Assembly: GCA_035363255.1 (NCBI GenBank)
Contig: DAOSES010000036.1
Location: 1-10,270, forward strand
Direction of reading: 5' to 3'
DNA from: T3SED10-260 sp035363255
GTDB taxonomy: Bacteria > Caldisericota > Caldisericia > UBA6126
Length of the DNA stretch: 10,270 bases
This document shows, piece after piece, positions 8,401 through 10,270 of this stretch. Each line of letters begins with the position of its first letter. Position 1 is the stretch's first letter. Below the pieces are notes generated by a model, which ran no database searches, was not told where the DNA came from, and worked only from the letters and a program-made list of their open reading frames with translations. A program made the translations under genes and the position numbers.

Positions 8401-8933
8401 TTAGTTTAATTTTGAGTTTTTTAAAAACTAACTATAAATACGAGATAGCGGAACTGTCATTTTGCCCAAAACACATTAATGCATCCAAATTGATACAAAA
8501 ACTAGATAGTTGGAATCGTTCTCAATGTAGTAATGCTTTGAGTGAAAAACTAATTATCCCGAATGTTTCAGTTCATTGCTCTGTAGAAAATAAAGAATGC
8601 TACTGTGAAAAATCTATAAATAAATCTTACAACCCGAATCCAGTTTGTAATTCTCCACTTTGTCACCACGTGCTTAGTACATCAAACGTTCTATTTTGGC
8701 ATAGCAAGGATTTAATCATTACAAAGCATATAGAAGCAAATTCGGCTTCAGATATGGAAAACTTTTTCGTGAAACCGCTATCTACTCCCTCCGCTGGAAA
8801 AGAAAAAATTCCATCAAAGCATCTTAAATACAATGAACTATTTGATTATTCTTTTTTTCCTAAAGCCAAAATTCCCCTAAGCATAGGGGTGAAGCTTTAC
8901 GACAACACACTATATATGCTAAATCGTTCGTGA
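5451..8933 (+). CDS. AAA+ ATPase with RyR-like domain and Cys/His-rich C-terminus
   Basis: From ATG 5451 the protein has 1160 residues. Residues ~200-335 form an alpha/beta domain (VTIIVDAESL, MIVYFKYAGFALID, IDLFFDPEKL) that faintly recalls a sugar-kinase-like fold; this is weak. The AAA+ module spans about 490-745: Walker A GPPGTGKS at 503-510, Walker B LVIWDE at 558-563, a DFISR box with R654 as a possible arginine finger, and a helical lid with R736 (EARSIENI) as a possible sensor-2. Residues ~875-948 match the RyR domain: LEHESWLDERIKIGW at 884-898, then KRKKEYLERNLHLL. RyR domains in bacteria have been proposed to bind nucleotide-type ligands. The C-terminus is rich in Cys and His (C1005, H1008, C1043, C1050, C1052, C1066, C1071, H1072), perhaps a zinc site. 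Long bacterial AAA+-RyR proteins with a similar lid are known to me, but no gene name is secure. A sensor-ATPase role for the HEPN/membrane pair is inference. Confidence 0.85.
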   Translation: MTKTNNIIVTGDDIRISNIIQLPRISSLYGRTFEDNEKGGANHLHSLIKEMLKEDKDIQVNKIDLNFSIYSKLILLWTLHEEVLSSDISNTWRINTIIGKEKKTNPRFSLERFNNQILASLDRTISLFNNDPYSLVFTDQHLNSESVYSQLVKTSEKPSDDNAFKSLFTNDQVKKIYFKTSLSDNLNELARFICDNSFSSKVTIIVDAESLRKKNIHLHAKSSWNSTYSSLRQNLTHGTLKYLISKTQRMIVYFKYAGFALIDNSDLKKPTIDLFFDPEKLENTWEAKYPGVTGGDLEIITSNIIHCDLYGYSEFLAFKNSLQIARTKHILGRGKYKKDEEKGGYNSNIIQEQLLNTLKKFTDNMFQVQNLLPFVGKMKQDLSCPEKPETLKIKVNDLPVEESKFYQTIDDKHYELINHSLKTPPLTLLEMYIGSSYERIVQKGAQIIENGYSFELDSIPFLRISELVTYDQQEIENINLIKELMRSYVDSNTSRPLAFVVLGPPGTGKSFYIKNIAKDVGTNFSLIEVNLSQLEEANDLTEVIGKLQNISIQKQIPLVIWDEFDTGNFKWLRLFLEPLQDGYFSMKGQRHIFGKSIFVFCGSAFSSYLEFVNAVQSLPANDQSIPSYDRLGIEIKPANTTNNKIDKGSDFISRIKAYLDIQSLNAEIPTSHGLSIPCSHNYFTNNSYIIRRAILFRNYIERFYPDLINNNTKKARICPSISHAFLRSERFFYEARSIENILHLCNLQKKRHFTVSDIPPYKLIKNNVSEDFYEYIEKYQTKYYEIDKLIKELHKKWLSQKMEEFKHEKNRILCPIHLEDNQTIYHPAMISNPDHLSTEITIANNRAVGTLLANISDLGVLLSKSKSFKSNEVKKYLGYTLANLEHESWLDERIKIGWKNNPNSDNPKIIVNQTRLIDHRIRSFSKLCDKRKKEYLERNLHLLDVIEKMEYNFTLGYDLGYKLRIGILYSDDIYLQYMIKYDVFSLILSFLKTNYKYEIAELSFCPKHINASKLIQKLDSWNRSQCSNALSEKLIIPNVSVHCSVENKECYCEKSINKSYNPNPVCNSPLCHHVLSTSNVLFWHSKDLIITKHIEANSASDMENFFVKPLSTPSAGKEKIPSKHLKYNELFDYSFFPKAKIPLSIGVKLYDNTLYMLNRS

Positions 8934-8992
8934 ATAATCTTGAGGAAAATTAAAGTAGGACAAAGAAATACAAATTAGGAGTACATGGTGTA

Positions 8993-9100
8993 ATGATTCT
9001 TTTAGAGTATAGAAAAACTAATATGAGTATGTTTAATAGAGTAAAGTGTGTATATCAGAATAAGGTGGATTTGTTGTCGAAAAACAGAAAACAGATATGA
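8993..9100 (+). CDS. Possible 35-residue small protein
   Basis: An open frame starts at ATG 8993 and ends at TGA 9098-9100, encoding a basic peptide (begins MILLEYRKTNM, ends SKNRKQI). An AGGAG lies at 8977-8981, 11 bases before the ATG, which is longer than ideal; a nearer ATG at 8985 is followed at once by a stop. There is no recognisable domain, and the length is within chance expectation for AT-rich DNA. Listed only because of the ribosome-site-like sequence. Confidence 0.15.
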   Translation: MILLEYRKTNMSMFNRVKCVYQNKVDLLSKNRKQI

Positions 9101-9101
9101 T
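9074..9101 (+). promoter_or_regulatory. Candidate sigma-70-type promoter for the FRG gene
   Basis: TTGTCG (9074-9079) and TATGAT (9096-9101) are separated by 16 bases, giving four of six and five of six matches to the -35 and -10 consensus. Transcription would start near 9108, leaving a leader of about 65-70 bases before ATG 9176. Such matches are frequent in AT-rich DNA, so this is a suggestion only. Confidence 0.3.
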
Positions 9102-9175
9102 TTCATTAATGTTTTAAAGCAGGTAACAATTATTGCAAATTTTGAAAACCCAGTTAACAAAAATGGAGCATACAA

Positions 9176-9934
9176 ATGAAAGAAGAATTTAAAATGGTAT
9201 CAGTAAACAACTACAACGAATTTATCAACTTTTTGTCTGAGTTTAATGTAGAAGATAATGTTTTGTTTCGAGGTCAGGAAGTTGATTGGCCATTACTACC
9301 AAAAATCGCTCGTATTGCACCTGATAGAGAAATCCTTGATGCAGAAAGAAAAATGTTCACAGATTTTAAAGTTTATAGTTTGTCATATTTAAAGGTAAGA
9401 TTAGATAATGACTGGGACTGGCTAGCAATGGCACAACACTATGGGCTATCAACTAGATTGTTAGATTGGTCAGCAAATCCACTTATTGCACTTTGGTTTG
9501 CTGTAAAATTGCCTCCATGCGAAGATAAAGATGGAGTAGTTTGGTGTTTTAAACCTGCTGATGAAGATTTTGTAATAGATTATAATAACAGTCCATTTTC
9601 AATAAAAGCTACAAAAGTTTTCCAACCCAAGCATTTTTCAGATCGTATTCGTTCACAATCTGCTTTTTTTACAGCACACAAATGGGATTCTAAAAAAAAT
9701 AAGTTTTATAAATTTGAGACTATGAAAAAATACCTAAACAAATTAACCAAAATTGTTATCCCAAGGTCACAGTTTTCTAACTTTAGATACAATCTTGACC
9801 AGTTTGGGATTAACCAATCAGTTGTATTTCCTGATTTAGATGGACTTTGTGCTCATATCCAGTGGCGATATACTTTTTTGTCAGATGAAAAAAAATTAAC
9901 ACGTGATCAAAGCAAATCTATTTGGAAAGTGTAA
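9176..9934 (+). CDS. FRG-domain protein
   Basis: This 252-residue protein starts at ATG 9176 with GGAG 7 bases upstream; an internal ATG at residue 7 is an alternative without a better ribosome site. It matches the FRG domain almost throughout: the name-giving motif LFRGQ (30-34) followed by WPLLPKI (39-45); the conserved core DWLAMAQHYGLSTRLLDW (81-98) then NPLIALWFAV (101-110); QSAFFTAH (161-168); and VVFPDLDGLCAHI (216-228) near the C-terminus. FRG proteins are widespread in bacteria and phages, often in accessory and defence-rich regions. Their biochemical activity is not known to me, so none is given. There is no signal peptide or membrane helix, so it is probably cytosolic. It stands 242 bases from the upstream genes and may have its own promoter, so it may be an independent cargo gene rather than part of the HEPN/RyR unit. 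Confidence 0.9.
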   Translation: MKEEFKMVSVNNYNEFINFLSEFNVEDNVLFRGQEVDWPLLPKIARIAPDREILDAERKMFTDFKVYSLSYLKVRLDNDWDWLAMAQHYGLSTRLLDWSANPLIALWFAVKLPPCEDKDGVVWCFKPADEDFVIDYNNSPFSIKATKVFQPKHFSDRIRSQSAFFTAHKWDSKKNKFYKFETMKKYLNKLTKIVIPRSQFSNFRYNLDQFGINQSVVFPDLDGLCAHIQWRYTFLSDEKKLTRDQSKSIWKV

Positions 9935-9941
9935 CATCACC

Positions 9942-9961
9942 TATGTGTTAATGTTAACATA
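9942..9961. repeat. AT-rich inverted repeat after the FRG gene
   Basis: TATGT(G)TTAA and TTAACATA are complementary around a very short centre. The repeat lies 8 bases past the FRG stop. It has few GC pairs and no T-run, so it is a poor terminator; it may be a weak 3'-end hairpin or chance. Confidence 0.25.
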
Positions 9962-10008
9962 ATACCATACCAGCTCTAACAAAATCGCATCTTATGCTTA
10001 TACCTTAC

Positions 10009-10077
10009 TGGATAATCCGACCCGCTTTAAGCCATCATTCCAATTCTATTGAGCCGACCTTCTGATGGAAATGATCC
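10009..10077. repeat. 69-base direct repeat, copy 1 (possible IS terminal repeat)
   Basis: This block begins TGGATAATCC and ends AAATGATCC. It aligns without gaps to 10202-10270, with 55 of 69 bases identical by eye. It carries two internal 'TnnAGCC' words (TTTAAGCCATC and ATTGAGCCGAC). Long, imperfect, repeated end sequences containing GAGCC words recall the multiple terminal repeats of IS21-family elements, but no transposase gene is in view, so the assignment is tentative. Confidence 0.6.
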
Positions 10078-10104
10078 AATGATTTCTAATGCTTGGGATT
10101 AAGT

Positions 10105-10148
10105 TGGCACTAAGCAAGCACCAAGCTGGCACTAAGCAAGCACCAAGC
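10105..10148. repeat. 22-base perfect tandem duplication
   Basis: Two identical 22-base units (10105-10126 and 10127-10148), each starting TGGCACTAAG and ending GCACCAAGC, lie head to tail between the two 69-base repeats. TTAAGTTGG at 10099-10107 can pair with CCAAGCTTAA at 10143-10152 with one bulge, so the duplication could sit in a hairpin loop. It could be a replication-slippage product or a set of protein-binding iterons. Confidence 0.75.
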
Positions 10149-10201
10149 TTAACCCCCACCACATACTCTTCCTTTGTTTTTTCCCTATCTCCGGTGCTAT
10201 A

Positions 10202-10270
10202 TGGATAATCCGTCCCACTTTGAGCCATCGTTCCGATTAAGTTGAGCCAGACATCCGATGAAAATGATCC
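10202..10270. repeat. 69-base direct repeat, copy 2, running to the window edge
   Basis: This is the second copy of the 69-base repeat, starting TGGATAATCC and reaching the last base of the window with AAATGATCC. It has two GAGCC words (TTTGAGCCATC, GTTGAGCCAGA), both perfect, whereas copy 1 has one altered to AAGCC, so copy 2 may be nearer the original form. More copies or a transposase gene may lie beyond the window. Confidence 0.6.

Larger units (their letters stand above)
8934..9175. other. Intergenic region before the FRG gene
   Basis: This 242-base AT-rich gap follows the RyR-AAA+ stop. I see no strong terminator: no GC-rich stem with a T-run. It holds the candidate promoter at 9074-9101, a poorly supported 35-codon frame at 8993-9100, and the ribosome site of the FRG gene (GGAG 9165-9168, 7 bases before ATG 9176). 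The FRG gene could be expressed separately from the upstream genes. Confidence 0.5.
9935..10270. other. Non-coding region with repeats
   Basis: This 336-base stretch carries no credible gene. A minus-strand frame at 10046-10228 crosses the repeats, and its peptide has no recognisable domain. The region contains a weak inverted repeat just after the FRG stop, two 69-base direct repeats and a 22-base tandem duplication, each listed separately. The overall look is of a mobile-element terminus or the boundary of an inserted block. Confidence 0.6.

Noticed and set aside
8874..8889. Perfect CCCCTA-AGCA-TAGGGG hairpin as a terminator
   Set aside because: It lies inside the coding sequence, 44 bases before the RyR-AAA+ stop, and no T-run follows. 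It may affect the mRNA but is not a standard terminator.
10105..10148. CRISPR-like array
   Set aside because: There are only two units with no spacer between them, so it is a simple tandem duplication.
10046..10228. Minus-strand 60-codon frame
   Set aside because: It runs through the 69-base and 22-base repeats, lacks a ribosome site and shows no domain; most likely chance.

Overview
The window is AT-rich bacterial accessory DNA, and every gene I can support lies on the plus strand. The organism cannot be placed with confidence. Three genes have good Shine-Dalgarno sequences (AGGAG, GGAG and GGGGAGG types), which argues mildly against Bacteroidota and for a low-GC Gram-positive or an AT-rich Gram-negative such as Desulfobacterota; this is inference. 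No tRNA, rRNA, CRISPR array or complete transposase gene is visible.

Layout. (1) Bases 1-1078 hold a TPR protein ending in a cold-shock/OB-like domain. Its 5' end looks disturbed: TPR-like sequence continues upstream of the first start codon but is closed by a stop. (2) 1062-1907 encodes a protein with two membrane helices and a soluble C-terminal domain; it overlaps gene 1 by 17 bases. (3) After a 107-base gap, three tightly packed genes follow: a 1070-residue helical protein with an N-terminal HEPN domain carrying an intact RNxxxH motif (2015-5227); a 74-residue two-helix membrane protein (5224-5448); and a ~1160-residue AAA+ ATPase with a RyR-like domain and a Cys/His-rich C-terminus (5451-8933). 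(4) A 242-base gap with a candidate promoter precedes an FRG-domain protein (9176-9934). (5) The last ~330 bases are non-coding. They hold two ungapped 69-base direct repeats (about 80% identical) around a perfect 22-base tandem duplication, and resemble a mobile-element end.

How the genes may work together. HEPN, AAA+, RyR, FRG and TPR domains, paired with small two-helix membrane proteins, are typical of prokaryotic conflict (anti-phage) islands. The most coherent unit is genes 3-4-5: the RyR-AAA+ protein as a possible ligand- or infection-sensing ATPase, the HEPN protein as a possible ribonuclease effector, and the small membrane protein as an anchor or membrane effector. Genes 1-2 repeat the theme with a TPR/OB protein and a longer membrane partner whose anchor resembles the gene 4 protein. 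The domain calls are well supported; the joint role in defence is inference.
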